The notes under the pieces were generated by a model. It did not search any database. It had not been told where the DNA came from and was given only the letters and a program-made list of their open reading frames with translations. A program made the position numbers and the translations under genes. DNA of 64,000 nucleotides. Origin: Luteococcus japonicus (GTDB taxonomy: Bacteria > Actinomycetota > Actinomycetes > Propionibacteriales > Propionibacteriaceae). Position 1 is the stretch's first letter; the number at the start of each line of letters is the position of its first letter. The stretch is from contig NZ_RKHG01000001.1 of assembly GCF_003752415.1 (NCBI RefSeq), positions 2,480,001 through 2,544,000 on the forward strand, read 5' to 3'. Below, one piece after another: positions 45,351 to 54,582 of this stretch.

Positions 45351-45366
45351 TCAACTCCTCTCTCGC
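45351..45366. repeat. attR: second copy of the tRNA-Leu 3' core
   Basis: TCAACTCCTCTCTCGC, identical to 32334-32349. No tRNA precedes it, so it is the right end of the island and not a second tRNA gene. Confidence 0.85.
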
Positions 45367-45376
45367 ACACAACCTG

Positions 45377-45406
45377 AAAGGCCCGATCTTCGGATCGGGG
45401 CCTTTT
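45377..45406 (+). terminator. Hairpin with T tract after attR, original tRNA terminator
   Basis: AAAGGCCCGATC pairs with GATCGGGGCCTTT around a TTCG loop, one bulged G, followed by T. Before integration this would lie just after the tRNA-Leu gene. Confidence 0.8.
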
Positions 45407-45464
45407 GCGTTGCCCCGTCGCAGATTGAGGTGCTTGGGTGCATATTGAGGTGCGCATGGCCATC

Positions 45465-45695
45465 TCAAGGTGCAGGCAAGGGCCTCAATGTTGATCGACG
45501 GAGGCAGAGGTTGCAGGCGGCATGATCGCTCCCCCGCCCGGGGCCCAGGACCACCAACCGCTGGGGGACAGGAAAGTAGGTACTCCCGTGCTCGGGACGT
45601 ACGTGCAGCGCTCCACTGGCCAGCAGCTCCACCTCTCCGGTGACCTCAATGGTGCGGCCATTGGCCAAGGCGATCTCTTGGGTGGGGTTGGTCAT
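45465..45695 (-). CDS. Small hypothetical protein
   Basis: A 76-residue frame starting MTNPTQEIALANGRTIEVTG, with beta-strand-like content (EVELLASGALHVRPEHGSTY). No ribosome site, no recognised family; two cysteines near the end. Could be a conserved short gene or chance. Confidence 0.4.
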   Translation of the reverse strand: MTNPTQEIALANGRTIEVTGEVELLASGALHVRPEHGSTYFPVPQRLVVLGPGRGSDHAACNLCLRRSTLRPLPAP

Positions 45696-45883
45696 GCGAC
45701 CACAATGACCTTCCGGGTGCACCGGGTTCAGGAGGCACACCGCGGCGCCGAGCCGCCGGTTCCCCGCCTCGCCCACGGGCATCCACGCTGGACCCGGGAG
45801 TCCCGTTCTACGGAACCCCCGCCCGCATGGCCCTTCGAAGGCTGCCTACATTAGCGAGAACCAGCGACAGAGAGGCAAGGGCA

Positions 45884-46717
45884 ATGACGGCCATCACCCG
45901 GGAGAACACCAGCCGCTTCGTGCAGACGAAGAAGTTCAAGGTCCACTACCATGACGCCGGCGAGGGCGACGTGATCGTCATGCTGCACGGTTCGGGCCCC
46001 GGCGCCACCGGATGGTCCAACTTCAGCCAGAACATCGAGGTGCTCAGCCAGCACTACCGCGTCCTGGCCATCGACATGCCCGGCTGGGGAGAATCGGATC
46101 CCGTCACCTACCAGGAACGCGAGCACTCCACGACGCTCGCCGAGGTTCTCGACGAGCTGGGAATCGACAAGATCGCCCTGATCGGCAACTCGATGGGCGG
46201 CGGTACCAGCGTGCGCTTCGCCTACGAGTACCCCGAGCGCGTCACCCACCTGATCACCATGGGCTCGTCCTCGGGTGAGAGCGTCGAGATGGGCCCCGGC
46301 GGCCTCACCGAGGGCCTCAAGATCCTGCAGAAGGGCTACCGCAAGCCCGGCTTCGAGACCATGCGTGAGCTGGTCGACGTGATGTGCTTCGACGGCTCCT
46401 TCGCCACCGACGAGCTGGTCCAGGCCCGCGCCGACGCCGTGCTGGCCATGCCGGAGCATGCCAAGAACTTCATCGACGGCAGCGGCAAGCGCCCCATCGT
46501 CGAGCTGGACTGGAAGAAGGTGCGCACCATCTCCGCACCCACCCTGCTCTTCCATGGCCGCGATGACCGCGTCGTGCACTTCGAGCACTCGCTGCGCCTC
46601 ACCAGCATGATCAAGAACTCCCGCCTGGTGCTGATCAACCAGTGCGGCCATTGGCTGCAGATCGAGCATGCTGAGGAGTTCAACCGCCTCGTGCTGGACT
46701 TCCTCGCCAACAACTGA
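45884..46717 (+). CDS. mhpC: Meta-cleavage product hydrolase (MhpC-like)
   Basis: A 277-residue alpha/beta hydrolase: oxyanion HGSGPGATGWSNF, nucleophile elbow GNSMGGG, acid in HGRDDRVVHFE, and histidine in CGHWLQIEHAEEF. It cleaves the C-C bond of the ring-fission product in the 3-phenylpropionate/3-hydroxyphenylpropionate (or related) meta pathway, giving 2-hydroxypenta-2,4-dienoate. ATG at 45884 is preferred over an upstream frame. First gene of the pathway cluster. Confidence 0.9.
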   Translation: MTAITRENTSRFVQTKKFKVHYHDAGEGDVIVMLHGSGPGATGWSNFSQNIEVLSQHYRVLAIDMPGWGESDPVTYQEREHSTTLAEVLDELGIDKIALIGNSMGGGTSVRFAYEYPERVTHLITMGSSSGESVEMGPGGLTEGLKILQKGYRKPGFETMRELVDVMCFDGSFATDELVQARADAVLAMPEHAKNFIDGSGKRPIVELDWKKVRTISAPTLLFHGRDDRVVHFEHSLRLTSMIKNSRLVLINQCGHWLQIEHAEEFNRLVLDFLANN

Positions 46718-46744
46718 CCGCGTCGCACACCCAAGGAGAACGAC

Positions 46745-47693
46745 ATGGCCGTCGCCGCCGTGTGCACCTCGCACAGCCCGCTGCTCGACTTCGCCGACTC
46801 ACCCGCAGACATCCGCGCCGACGTCGAGGTCGCCTTCGACCAGGCCCGCGCCTTCGTCAAGGACTTCGACCCCACCCTGGTGGTCTCCTTCGGTCCGGAC
46901 CACTACAACGGCTTCTTCTACGACCTGATGCCGCCCTTCTGCGTCTGCTACAACGCGGTCGGCGTCGGTGACTACGACACCTTCGAAGGCCCGCTGAACT
47001 GCGCCACCGAACATGCCGAGAAGATGGCCCAGTTCATCCTCGACCGGGACGTCGACGTCGCCATCAGCCGCGGCGCCGAACTGGACCACGGTGCGATCCA
47101 GCCGTTGGAGATCCTGTTCGGCGACCCGACGAAGATCCCCACCATCCCGGTCTTCGTCAACGGCCTGGCAGAGCCCTTCACCCCGATGCGTCGTGTCCGC
47201 CTGCTGGGTGAAGCCGTCGGCAACCTACCTCGAGCAGCTCGACGAGCGCGTGCTGGTGATCGCCTCCGGTGGCCTCTCGCACGACCCGCCGGTGCCGGCC
47301 TGGGTGACCGCCACCGGGGCGCAGCGCAAGTTCCTGCTCGACGGTCGTCATCCGACGCCCGAGGCGCGCGCCGCCCGTCAGCAGAACACCATCAACACCG
47401 CGAACGCCTTCGCCAAGGGCGAGGCGACCATCATGGAGCTGAACCCCGAGTGGGACCAGGAGTTCATGGAGGTGTGCAAGACCGGCGCCACGGAGCGTTT
47501 CGACGCCTACACCCCGCAGGAGATGACCGAGGCTGCCGGCCACTCCGTGCACGAGGTGCGCACCTGGGTGGCCGCCACCTCCGCCCTCAAGGCCGCGACC
47601 GGCGGGTACACCCCCGGATACAGCTACTACCGCCCGATCAAGGAGTACATCGCCGGCTTCGGCGTCCTGACCCTGACGGGAGACCAGGCATGA
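46745..47693 (+). pseudogene. mhpB: Class III extradiol dioxygenase (MhpB-like), single-base frameshift
   Basis: The N-terminal half (VCTSHSPLLDF, VVSFGPDHYNGFFYDLMPPF, SRGAELDHGAI, EPFTPMRRVRLLGEAVG) is a LigB-type 2,3-dihydroxyphenylpropionate 1,2-dioxygenase. Near 47224 the frame breaks: the continuation YLEQLDERVLVIASGGLSHD lies one frame over. Deleting one C of CC at 47224-47225 restores a protein of about 315 residues. The metal-binding histidines are in SHSPLL and LSHDPP. Ring cleavage of the catechol is the second step of the pathway. Either error or inactivation. Confidence 0.85.
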
Positions 47694-47707
47694 CCCAGGA
47701 GGACCAG

Positions 47708-48490
47708 ATGCAGACCACGCCGCAGTACCAGCAGATCGCCGAAGCCCTCCTGGGCGCCTACCGCACAGGCGAGCCCGTCGCCCCTCCGCGCGAACAGCTC
47801 GAGGGCATGACGCTGGACGACGCCTATGCGGTCCAGTTCCTGCAGGAGCAGCACTTCGTCGCCGACGGTGACCCCGTCGTGGGGCGCAAGATCGGCCTGA
47901 CCTCCTTCGCCATGCAGGAGCAACTGGGAGTCGACCAGCCGGACTTCGGTTTCGTCACGGCCTCGCGTGCCCACGGGGACGATGCCCACTTCGCACCCGA
48001 CGACTTCATCTCCCCCAAGGTGGAGCCGGAGCTGGCGCTGGTGCTCGGCAAGGACCTCCAGGGCCCCGGCGTCACGCTGGAACAGGCCGTCGACGCCGTC
48101 GCCACCGTGCACGCGGCGCTGGAGATCATCGACTCCCGCGTTGCCAACTGGGACATCAAGCTGGTCGACACCGTCGCCGACAATGCCTCCTGTGGCGCCA
48201 TCGCCTGGGCCAAGGAGCCGATGGACGTCGACGTCGCCAAGCTCGACGAGGTGGCCGGCAGGCTGCTCGTCGACGGCAAGACCCTCGCCAGTGGCAAGGG
48301 CAGCGACGTGATGGGACACCCCGTCGCACCCCTGGCCTGGCTGGCGAACGTGCTGGGGGAGCGAGGGGTTGCCCTCAGCGCCGGTCAGGTGGTGCTCACC
48401 GGTTCCTTCACGGCAGCCGCTCCGGTCACCCAGGGCTCCACCGCTGCTGCGGAATTCGGGGAACTCGGTAGGCTGGAGATCACATTCTGA
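47708..48490 (+). CDS. mhpD: 2-hydroxypentadienoate hydratase (MhpD-like)
   Basis: A 260-residue hydratase of the fumarylacetoacetase-like family: GRKIGLTSFAMQEQLG, SPKVEPELALVLGKDLQGPG, DNASCGAIAWA, VVLTGSFTAAAPV. It hydrates 2-hydroxypenta-2,4-dienoate to 4-hydroxy-2-oxovalerate. ATG at 47708 is chosen because AGGAGG sits 6 bases upstream; ATG at 47690 overlaps the preceding stop (ATGA) and is the alternative. Confidence 0.92.
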   Translation: MQTTPQYQQIAEALLGAYRTGEPVAPPREQLEGMTLDDAYAVQFLQEQHFVADGDPVVGRKIGLTSFAMQEQLGVDQPDFGFVTASRAHGDDAHFAPDDFISPKVEPELALVLGKDLQGPGVTLEQAVDAVATVHAALEIIDSRVANWDIKLVDTVADNASCGAIAWAKEPMDVDVAKLDEVAGRLLVDGKTLASGKGSDVMGHPVAPLAWLANVLGERGVALSAGQVVLTGSFTAAAPVTQGSTAAAEFGELGRLEITF

Positions 48491-48509
48491 ACAATCACCA
48501 GGAGGCCTT

Positions 48510-49289
48510 GTGAACGCCAGTCGAGATTCGCGGACGGCCGTGGACAAGGCCTTGGCGCTGCTGGACGCATTTGGTGAAGAACACACCACCGGAGTGGGCG
48601 TCAGCGAATTGGCCAGACGCACCAACCTGAGCAAATCAACTGCATTCAGGGTGCTGGCGATGCTGGAGAGAAATGGGGCGGTGGAACGCGCCGGAATCCA
48701 GTATCGGCTGGGGCCCTTCGTGCAGCGCCTTTCCGCGCCAAAGGCCACCTCCGAGGACACCCTGGTGCGGGACACCCTCACGCCCTTCCTGGTGAACCTC
48801 TACGAACGGACCAGGCACACGGTGCATCTGGCGGTGCTGGAGCGCACCGACGTGATCTACCTCAACAAGCTGCACGGCCTGCACCAGGTTCCGTCGCCCT
48901 CGCGCGTCGGAGGCCGGATCCCCGCCTACTGCACCGCCGTTGGAAAGGCCTTGCTGGCTTATCATCCCGACGAGATGGAGGAGGTTCTGGGCGGGGAACT
49001 GCACCAGTGGACCCCGCACACCGTGACGGATCCGCAGGTGCTGCGTCAGCAGATCCTGCGCAGCCGGGAGGAAGGGCTGGCGCACGACCGCGAGGAGATC
49101 ATGGACGGGTTGCACTGTGTCGCGGCCGTGGTGACCTCCCCGACGGGCGGTGCGGTTGCCGCGATGTCCGTCTCCGGGCCGTCCGGCCGCTTCGTCCCCT
49201 CTCAGGTCGCACCCGCACTGCGGGCCATTTGTGCGGATGCCGGACGGGCCTATGGGCAGCGTTTCCGGGCGGACCGTCGGGCCCGCTGA
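48510..49289 (+). CDS. IclR-family regulator of the meta-cleavage pathway
   Basis: A 259-residue regulator: N-terminal winged helix (VSELARRTNLSKSTAFRVLAML) and a C-terminal ligand-binding domain (GGRIPAYCTAVGKALLAYHP, REEGLAHDREEIMDGLHCVA). GTG at 48510 has CCAGGAGG upstream. Inserted between mhpD and mhpF, and a good candidate for pathway control by an aromatic intermediate. Confidence 0.9.
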   Translation: MNASRDSRTAVDKALALLDAFGEEHTTGVGVSELARRTNLSKSTAFRVLAMLERNGAVERAGIQYRLGPFVQRLSAPKATSEDTLVRDTLTPFLVNLYERTRHTVHLAVLERTDVIYLNKLHGLHQVPSPSRVGGRIPAYCTAVGKALLAYHPDEMEEVLGGELHQWTPHTVTDPQVLRQQILRSREEGLAHDREEIMDGLHCVAAVVTSPTGGAVAAMSVSGPSGRFVPSQVAPALRAICADAGRAYGQRFRADRRAR

Positions 49290-49299
49290 CGGATTGTTT

Positions 49300-49313
49300 C
49301 GTTCGACGGAACG
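49300..49313. promoter_or_regulatory. Palindrome upstream of mhpF, possible IclR site
   Basis: CGTTCGACGGAACG pairs CGTTC with GAACG around GACG in the 197-base gap before mhpF. IclR-type operators are short palindromes in such places. Evidence is weak. Confidence 0.35.
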
Positions 49314-49486
49314 TGCTCCGCGGGCCGTATTCTCCCGCTCCTAGCATGGCGGAAACCGCGGAAATCCCATGAATGCCGCCGCAATGGACAGCCCATTTCG
49401 ACGAAGGTGACAGGCCCGGCCCCGGGCGTGGATTTCCCACTGACCACACAGGTTCCGCCCTGCCCCGTCGGAAGAATGAGGACCAC

Positions 49487-50422
49487 ATGCCCCGCACCTA
49501 CACGTCCGCCATCGTCGGCTCCGGAAACATCGGGTCAGACCTGATGATGAAGCTGCTCAAGGATCCCGACCGGATCAAGCCGTTGTACATGGTGGGCGTC
49601 GACCCGAAGTCCGATGGCCTCAAGCGCGCAGCCTCGCTGGGCCTCACCTCCTCCCACGAGGGCGTCGACTGGCTGCTCGCCCAGGACGAGAAGCCGGACT
49701 TCGTATTCGAGGCCACCTCCGCCGGTGCGCACAGCGCCAATGCCCCGCGCTACCTCGAGGCCGGGATCCACGCCATCGACCTGACGCCCGCCGCCATCGG
49801 CCCCTACGTCTGCCCGCCGGTCAACCTGGCCAGCGTCGAGAACGTGATGAACGTCAACATGATCACCTGCGGCGGCCAGGCCACCACGCCCCTGGTAAAT
49901 GCCGTCAGCCGGGTCACCGAGGTGCCCTACGCCGAGATCGTCGCCTCCATCTCGTCGCGCTCGGCCGGCCCCGGCACCCGCGCCAACATCGACGAGTTCA
50001 CCGAGACCACCCGCGACGCCCTGCAGATCGTCGGCGGCGCGAAGACCAGCAAGGCGATCATCATCCTGAACCCGGCCGAGCCACCGCTGATGATGCGCAA
50101 CACCGTCTACTGCGGCATCGGCGCCGAGGCCGCCGCACCAGGCACGCTGCAGGACGAGATCCGGGAGTCGATCGCGAAGATGGTCGAGACCGTGCAGGAC
50201 TACGTGCCCGGCTACGGCCTCACCGCCGACCCGCAGTTCGACGAGGCACGCCCCGAATGGAACGGCATGGGGCGCGTCACCTGCCTGGTGCAGGTGCGTG
50301 GCGCCGGCGACTACCTGCCCGAGTACGCCGGAAACCTAGACATCATCACCTCCGCCGCCGTGCGTACCGCAAGCCTGCTGGTCGACCGCATCGAGGCCAA
50401 GACCGAAGGAGCCCAGAAGTGA
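49487..50422 (+). CDS. mhpF: Acetaldehyde dehydrogenase (acylating)
   Basis: A 311-residue NAD-dependent enzyme: Rossmann motif [17 protein letters not shown], catalytic cysteine in [15 protein letters not shown], and [16 protein letters not shown]. It turns acetaldehyde to acetyl-CoA and normally channels with MhpE. ATG at 49487 has GAGG upstream. Overlaps mhpE by four bases (GTGA). Confidence 0.94.
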   Translation: MPRTYTSAIVGSGNIGSDLMMKLLKDPDRIKPLYMVGVDPKSDGLKRAASLGLTSSHEGVDWLLAQDEKPDFVFEATSAGAHSANAPRYLEAGIHAIDLTPAAIGPYVCPPVNLASVENVMNVNMITCGGQATTPLVNAVSRVTEVPYAEIVASISSRSAGPGTRANIDEFTETTRDALQIVGGAKTSKAIIILNPAEPPLMMRNTVYCGIGAEAAAPGTLQDEIRESIAKMVETVQDYVPGYGLTADPQFDEARPEWNGMGRVTCLVQVRGAGDYLPEYAGNLDIITSAAVRTASLLVDRIEAKTEGAQK

Positions 50423-51429
50423 CCCGCATCCGTCTGACCGACACCACCCTGCGCGACGGCTCCCACGCCATGCGCCACCAGTTCACCGTCGAGCAGGTCC
50501 GCGCCATCACCCGCGGGCTCGACGACGCCGGCATCGAGGTCATCGAGGTCAGCCATGGCGACGGCCTGGCGGGCTCCAGCTTCAACTACGGCTTCAGCGG
50601 CACCCAGGAGCTCGAGCTGATCTCGGCAGCCGTTGACGAGGCGAAGCAGGCGAAGATTGCCGCCCTGATGCTGCCCGGCCTCGGCACCCTGCACGAGCTG
50701 AAGGAGGCGCGTGAGCGCGGCATCAGAGTCATCCGCGTTGCCACCCACTGCACCGAGGCGGACGTCTCCATCCAGCACTTCCAGGCCGCCCGCGAGATGG
50801 GCCTGGAGACGGTGGGATTCCTGATGCTCTCGCACATGGCCGAGCCCGCGAAGCTGGCCGAGCAGGCCCGCATCATGGCCGACGCCGGCTGCCAGTGCGT
50901 CTACGTCGTCGACTCCGCCGGCGCCCTGATCATGGAGCAGGTGGGTGAGCGCGTCGAGGCCGTCGTACAGGAGCTCGGCGACGACGCCCAGGTGGGCTTC
51001 CATGGCCACCAGAACATGAGCTTCGGCGTCGCCAACTCGGTCTTCGCGGTGCGTGCGGGGGCCAAGCAGATCGACGGCACGCTGTGCGCCCTGGGGGCCG
51101 GTGCCGGCAACTCGCCCACCGAGGTGCTCGCCTCCGCCTTCCAGCGCCTTGACATCGAGACCGGCGTCGACGCGAACAAGCTGCTCGAGGTGGCCGAGGA
51201 GGTGGCACGCCCGATGATCCCGCGCCTGCCCCTGATGGACCGCAGCTCGATCGTCCAGGGCCGAGCCGGCGTCTACAACTCCTTCCTCTTCCACGCGGAG
51301 CGGGCGGCCGAACGCTACGGCGTCCCGGCACACGAGATCCTCGAGGAGGTGGGCCGTCGCCGCTACGTGGGTGGACAGGAGGACATGATCATCGACGTCG
51401 CCGTCTCGCTGGCCGCCGCCAGCGCCTGA
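50419..51429 (+). CDS. mhpE: 4-hydroxy-2-oxovalerate aldolase
   Basis: A 336-residue DRE-TIM aldolase: start [40 protein letters not shown] (metal ligands) and [19 protein letters not shown]. It gives pyruvate and acetaldehyde. GTG start with AAGGAG upstream, coupled to mhpF. Final pathway gene; the matching phenylpropionate hydroxylase (MhpA) is not in this window. Confidence 0.95.
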   Translation: MTRIRLTDTTLRDGSHAMRHQFTVEQVRAITRGLDDAGIEVIEVSHGDGLAGSSFNYGFSGTQELELISAAVDEAKQAKIAALMLPGLGTLHELKEARERGIRVIRVATHCTEADVSIQHFQAAREMGLETVGFLMLSHMAEPAKLAEQARIMADAGCQCVYVVDSAGALIMEQVGERVEAVVQELGDDAQVGFHGHQNMSFGVANSVFAVRAGAKQIDGTLCALGAGAGNSPTEVLASAFQRLDIETGVDANKLLEVAEEVARPMIPRLPLMDRSSIVQGRAGVYNSFLFHAERAAERYGVPAHEILEEVGRRRYVGGQEDMIIDVAVSLAAASA

Positions 51430-51476
51430 ACCACGTTCCGACGTCCGTCGCCTGGACCTGGCCGTCGCCCGACGGT

Positions 51477-51882
51477 TCAGGTCCGGGCGAGGCCGGTGGT
51501 GGAGCCCTGCCCAAAGGTGGCGGGATCCACCGGGCGTAGCCGTCGCGGCAGCTTCTCCAGCACCAGGGGGGTAGGACTCGGTCACCAGGTCATCCACCAG
51601 CTGCCCGTTGAGGCGCCCGCCACCGTGCAGCGTGATCCAGTGCTCCTTGTTCATGTGGTAGCCAGGAGTGATGTCGTCCATGCCCTCCACGAGGGCCTTC
51701 GCGGCGCCCGGCGCCGACTTCAGGATCACCACGGGCTGCCCTTCCACCTGGCTGAACAGCATGAAGACCTTGCCGATCACCTTGTAGACGTCCCAGTCAT
51801 CACCGAAGGGGTGGGTGAGTTCCGCCCCGGACAACTCCTCGGCGCACTCGGCGGCCCGCTCCTGCACCCGCTTACCGTGCAT
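51477..51882 (-). pseudogene. YjbR/MmcQ-family protein, single-base frameshift
   Basis: The first part (THPFGDDWDVYKVIGKVFML, VILKSAPGAAKALVEGMDDI, YHMNKEHWITLHGGG) is a YjbR-type small DNA-binding-like protein. After DDLVTESY the frame breaks at a run of six C on the reverse strand; with five C the end reads PLVLEKLPRRLRPVDPATFG and stops at 51477, the expected length (about 134 residues). Function of the family is unclear. Confidence 0.8.
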
Positions 51883-51898
51883 GTGCCTGCCTTGACGA

Positions 51899-52393
51899 TC
51901 AGGTGTTGCGGCGACGGATGGCGTCGGTCAGAACCGTCGCGAAGGCCGTCCAAGCCGCATACGGGGCCAGCGCCGCACCGCGCCGGGGGCTCTGGGCCGC
52001 CACCCGACGGACGAGGTCCGCTGAGCTGGCCGCCAACAGGCCGGCCACCACGGTGCTCGCCCGCAGCTTGTGGCCACGGAAGAAGACCCAGCTCCACGCT
52101 GCGTTCAGCACCAGGTTGGCACCCAGGGCGGTCTGGAAGGAGGTGGCGTCTCGTTCGTCGCCGCGATCCTGCACGTCCGCGAGGTGCTGTGCGCTGACCA
52201 CGGCAATGTCCAAGTACAGCGCCGTCCAGACCGGGCCGAAGACGCTGTTGGGCGGCTGCCATGAGGGCTTGTCCAGGGCCTCGAACCATGCGGACTTCGG
52301 GAGGGTTGCCACCGATCCGACAGCCGCCGTGACGGCTGTGGCCACCCCAGTTCCGGTGAGCTGCTTGCGGAATGTCGTGTCCATACCTTCCAT
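51899..52393 (-). CDS. TspO/MBR-family membrane protein
   Basis: A 164-residue protein with five helices: [20 protein letters not shown] and [16 protein letters not shown] carry the conserved P-W-P-P...F-PVW-LY pattern of Tsp[17 protein letters not shown] is the following conserved segment. TspO binds porphyrins and other ligands. The family N-terminus fits either ATG at 52393 or the one at 52384. Divergent from the acetyltransferase gene by 31 bases. Confidence 0.9.
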   Translation of the reverse strand: MEGMDTTFRKQLTGTGVATAVTAAVGSVATLPKSAWFEALDKPSWQPPNSVFGPVWTALYLDIAVVSAQHLADVQDRGDERDATSFQTALGANLVLNAAWSWVFFRGHKLRASTVVAGLLAASSADLVRRVAAQSPRRGAALAPYAAWTAFATVLTDAIRRRNT

Positions 52394-52424
52394 CCTGTCA
52401 CGCCTCGCGTGGGACGATCAGGGT

Positions 52425-52988
52425 ATGGAACGCAAGGAATTCCTCGACCTGATCGACCGTCGGGAGCGGCTGGTGGCCGGCTCCGACGCGCACCAGTTCA
52501 TGCATGCCGCGGCCTCGCGCGCGCTGGAGATCACGACGCGGCTCAATGCGTCGGGCGGCGATCCGGACCAGACCCGTGCGCTGCTGGGTGAGCTCATCGG
52601 GCAGGAGCTGCCGGAATCGGTGTTCCTCTTCCCTCCCTTCCACTCGGAGTTCGGACAGAACATCCACCTGGGGGAGGGTGTCTTCATCAACATGGGTTGT
52701 GTCTTCCAGGACACGGGGGGCATCTGGATTGGTGACCGTTCGCTGATCGGGCACAACTGCATCCTGACCACCCTGAACCACGGCACGGATCCAGAGCATC
52801 GGGGGGACATGCTCCCCGCGCCCATCAGGATCGGTTCCGACGTCTGGCTGGGCGCCCGGGTGACCGTCGTTCCTGGGGTCACCATCAGCGACGGTGCGAT
52901 CGTGGGCGCCGGCGCCGTGGTCACCAAGGATGTGGACGCCCGAACGGCCGTCGCCGGGGTGCCCGCGCGGGTGATCCGGACGCTCTGA
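52425..52988 (+). CDS. Maltose/galactoside O-acetyltransferase family enzyme (left-handed beta-helix)
   Basis: A 187-residue hexapeptide-repeat acetyltransferase: [39 protein letters not shown] (catalytic histidine in LNHGTDP), [20 protein letters not shown] and [10 protein letters not shown]. Transfers acetyl from acetyl-CoA to a sugar or similar. ATG at 52425 follows AGGGT. Confidence 0.9.
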   Translation: MERKEFLDLIDRRERLVAGSDAHQFMHAAASRALEITTRLNASGGDPDQTRALLGELIGQELPESVFLFPPFHSEFGQNIHLGEGVFINMGCVFQDTGGIWIGDRSLIGHNCILTTLNHGTDPEHRGDMLPAPIRIGSDVWLGARVTVVPGVTISDGAIVGAGAVVTKDVDARTAVAGVPARVIRTL

Positions 52989-53244
52989 GCCCCTGCCAGA
53001 CTTCGATCTCAATCAATTTCGAGGCTGTGGCTAGGGGTTATGTTGATTTCCGTGGGTCCTGGGCGCCGCCTTGGTCGACGTCTCCGGAAAACTCCCGTAG
53101 GATGAACTCATTGCTTGGCAGTTGGTTATTAGTACTTCGGTATGAGGGTCTCCTCGGAGGCCTGTGGTTCCTTCTGAAATGTGTGACGAGCAAGTTCCGG
53201 TGGTGATCGATTCGCGGTCACCCCACCTTCGTGAAGGAAACATC
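52989..53244 (+). promoter_or_regulatory. Leader region of the cold-shock gene
   Basis: 256 bases without an open frame, richer in A+T than the surroundings. Cold-shock genes often have long structured 5' untranslated leaders; this gap before csp fits such a leader. The exact promoter is not visible. A GAAGGAAA ribosome site precedes the ATG. Confidence 0.55.
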
Positions 53245-53451
53245 ATGGCTACAGGTACCGTCAAGTGGTTCAACGCTGACAAGGGCTTCGGCTTCATCCA
53301 GCCCGACGACGGCTCCGCCGACGTCTTCGCCCACTTCTCCGCGATCAACTCCAACGGCTTCCGCTCGCTGGACGAGAACGACAAGGTTGAGTACGACGTC
53401 GAGCAGGGCCCCAAGGGCCCGCAGGCCTCGAACATCTCCGTCCTGCGCTGA
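53245..53451 (+). CDS. Cold-shock protein (CspA-like)
   Basis: A 68-residue protein: [20 protein letters not shown] (RNP1 region), [10 protein letters not shown] (RNP2) and [14 protein letters not shown]. Cold-shock domain RNA/DNA chaperone. Short leader-controlled gene, followed by a terminator. Confidence 0.96.
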   Translation: MATGTVKWFNADKGFGFIQPDDGSADVFAHFSAINSNGFRSLDENDKVEYDVEQGPKGPQASNISVLR

Positions 53452-53496
53452 TCAAGCACAGACTTAGCTGAGCCGGTTCGCCGGCCTCCAGCCTGC

Positions 53497-53540
53497 ACGA
53501 AGGCCGTCGCCCCTCGGGGTGGCGGCCTTCGTCGTTTTGT
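53497..53540 (+). terminator. Terminator of the cold-shock gene
   Basis: Arms 53497-53513 and 53516-53532 (ACGAAGGCCG... with its complement) pair with two mismatches, followed by GTTTTG. Confidence 0.8.
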
Positions 53541-53638
53541 GTCCAGGGATGGTGAAGGTGAGCGCTCCTTCAAGCAGTGCAGGAAATCATCGGATTCCGC
53601 AAGGGCCAGCTTGCGCAATTCTGCTCCAGCACAATAGC

Positions 53639-53656
53639 TTAGGTAAGCCTTACCAA
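53639..53656. promoter_or_regulatory. DtxR/IdeR-like iron box before efeU
   Basis: TTAGGTAAGCCTTACCAA closely matches the DtxR/IdeR operator (TTAGGTTAGSCTAACCTAA), 45 bases before the efeU start. Iron-loaded regulator should repress efeUOB. Confidence 0.8.
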
Positions 53657-53700
53657 TGAGATCTCGCGATGGCGCGGCCTCCCCACCCTGAAGGGACACC

Positions 53701-54582
53701 ATGCTCGGGAACTTCCTGATCGGCCTGCGCGAGGGGCTGGAGGCGTCGTTGGTGGTGAGCATCCTGATCGCCTACCTCGTCAAGACCAACCGCCGCGCCC
53801 TCCTGCCGCGCATCTGGGCCGGGGTCGGCCTCGCCATCGTCGTCAGCCTGGCCTTCGGTGCTGTCCTCACCTACGGCCCCAAGGGGCTCACCTTCGAGGC
53901 CCAGGAGCTGATCGGCGGCAGCCTGAGCATCGTCGCCGTCGGCATGGTCACCTGGATGATCCTGTGGATGGCCACGGCGGGCCGCACTCTCGCCCGTGGC
54001 CTGCGCAGCCAGGTTGATGCCGCGGGAGAGTCCTGGTGGGCGCTTCCGCTGGTCGGGACCCTGTCCGTGGGCCGTGAAGGCCTGGAGACCGCCCTGTTCA
54101 TCTGGGCCGCCACCCGCGCCGCTGGGCGCGACGGCCAGTCCACCACGCAACCACTGCTCGGGGCCCTGCTCGGCCTCGCGGTGGCCGTCGTGGTGGGATG
54201 GCTGATCTACCGGGGAACGCTCCGTGTCAACCTGTCGAAGTTCTTCGCCTGGACCGGGGGCTTCCTGGTCATCATCGCCGCGGGCGTGCTTGCCTACGGC
54301 ATCCATGACCTGCAGGAGGCTCGTTTCCTGCCCGGGCTGAACACCCTTGCCTACGACGTCAGCGACGTGATTGCACCCAGCAGCGTGCTGGGCACCCTCC
54401 TCAAGGGCGTCTTCAACTTCTCGCCTGCCGCGACGGTGCTGGAGACCATCGCCTGGTGGACCTACGTCCTGGTCGTCACACCGCTGTTCGTGAGCCGGCT
54501 GCGCCGCTACCACACCTCAGTCACCCCCACCCCCGCCACCACGGCGTCCGCGACGCCACAAGCCGTTGGAGACCCCTCATGA
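53701..54582 (+). CDS. efeU: EfeU-like FTR1-family iron permease
   Basis: A 293-residue membrane protein with seven hydrophobic segments and two REXXE motifs (LREGLEASLVVSILIAYLV and VGREGLETALFIWAATRAAG), the ferric-transfer signature of FTR1/EfeU. It imports iron with EfeO and EfeB. AAGGGA precedes the ATG. Stop overlaps efeO start (ATGA). Confidence 0.94.
   Translation: MLGNFLIGLREGLEASLVVSILIAYLVKTNRRALLPRIWAGVGLAIVVSLAFGAVLTYGPKGLTFEAQELIGGSLSIVAVGMVTWMILWMATAGRTLARGLRSQVDAAGESWWALPLVGTLSVGREGLETALFIWAATRAAGRDGQSTTQPLLGALLGLAVAVVVGWLIYRGTLRVNLSKFFAWTGGFLVIIAAGVLAYGIHDLQEARFLPGLNTLAYDVSDVIAPSSVLGTLLKGVFNFSPAATVLETIAWWTYVLVVTPLFVSRLRRYHTSVTPTPATTASATPQAVGDPS

Larger units (their letters stand above)
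32334..45366. mobile_element. 13-kb genomic island integrated at tRNA-Leu(CAG)
   Basis: Bounded by 16-bp direct repeats of the tRNA 3' end, with an excisionase-like gene just inside the left end and a tyrosine integrase just inside the right end pointing inward. Cargo: DUF2971 protein, ArsR-like regulator and ABC exporter, MobF relaxase, TIGR04255 cassette, toxin-antitoxin pair. No type IV secretion, coupling or replication genes are seen. Two stretches (about 32.8-34.0 and 41.1-43.4 kb) are visibly poorer in G+C than the chromosome. A hairpin resembling the original tRNA terminator follows the right repeat. Best read as a decayed mobilizable element. Confidence 0.88.

Noticed and set aside
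45340-45370. Possible second tRNA at the island's right end
   Set aside because: Only the 3' end core is present; there is no 5' acceptor arm or anticodon stem, so it is attR.
50311-51882. 523-residue reverse frame starting as the YjbR-like gene
   Set aside because: Only its first 100 residues are real; the rest is antisense to mhpE after the frameshift.
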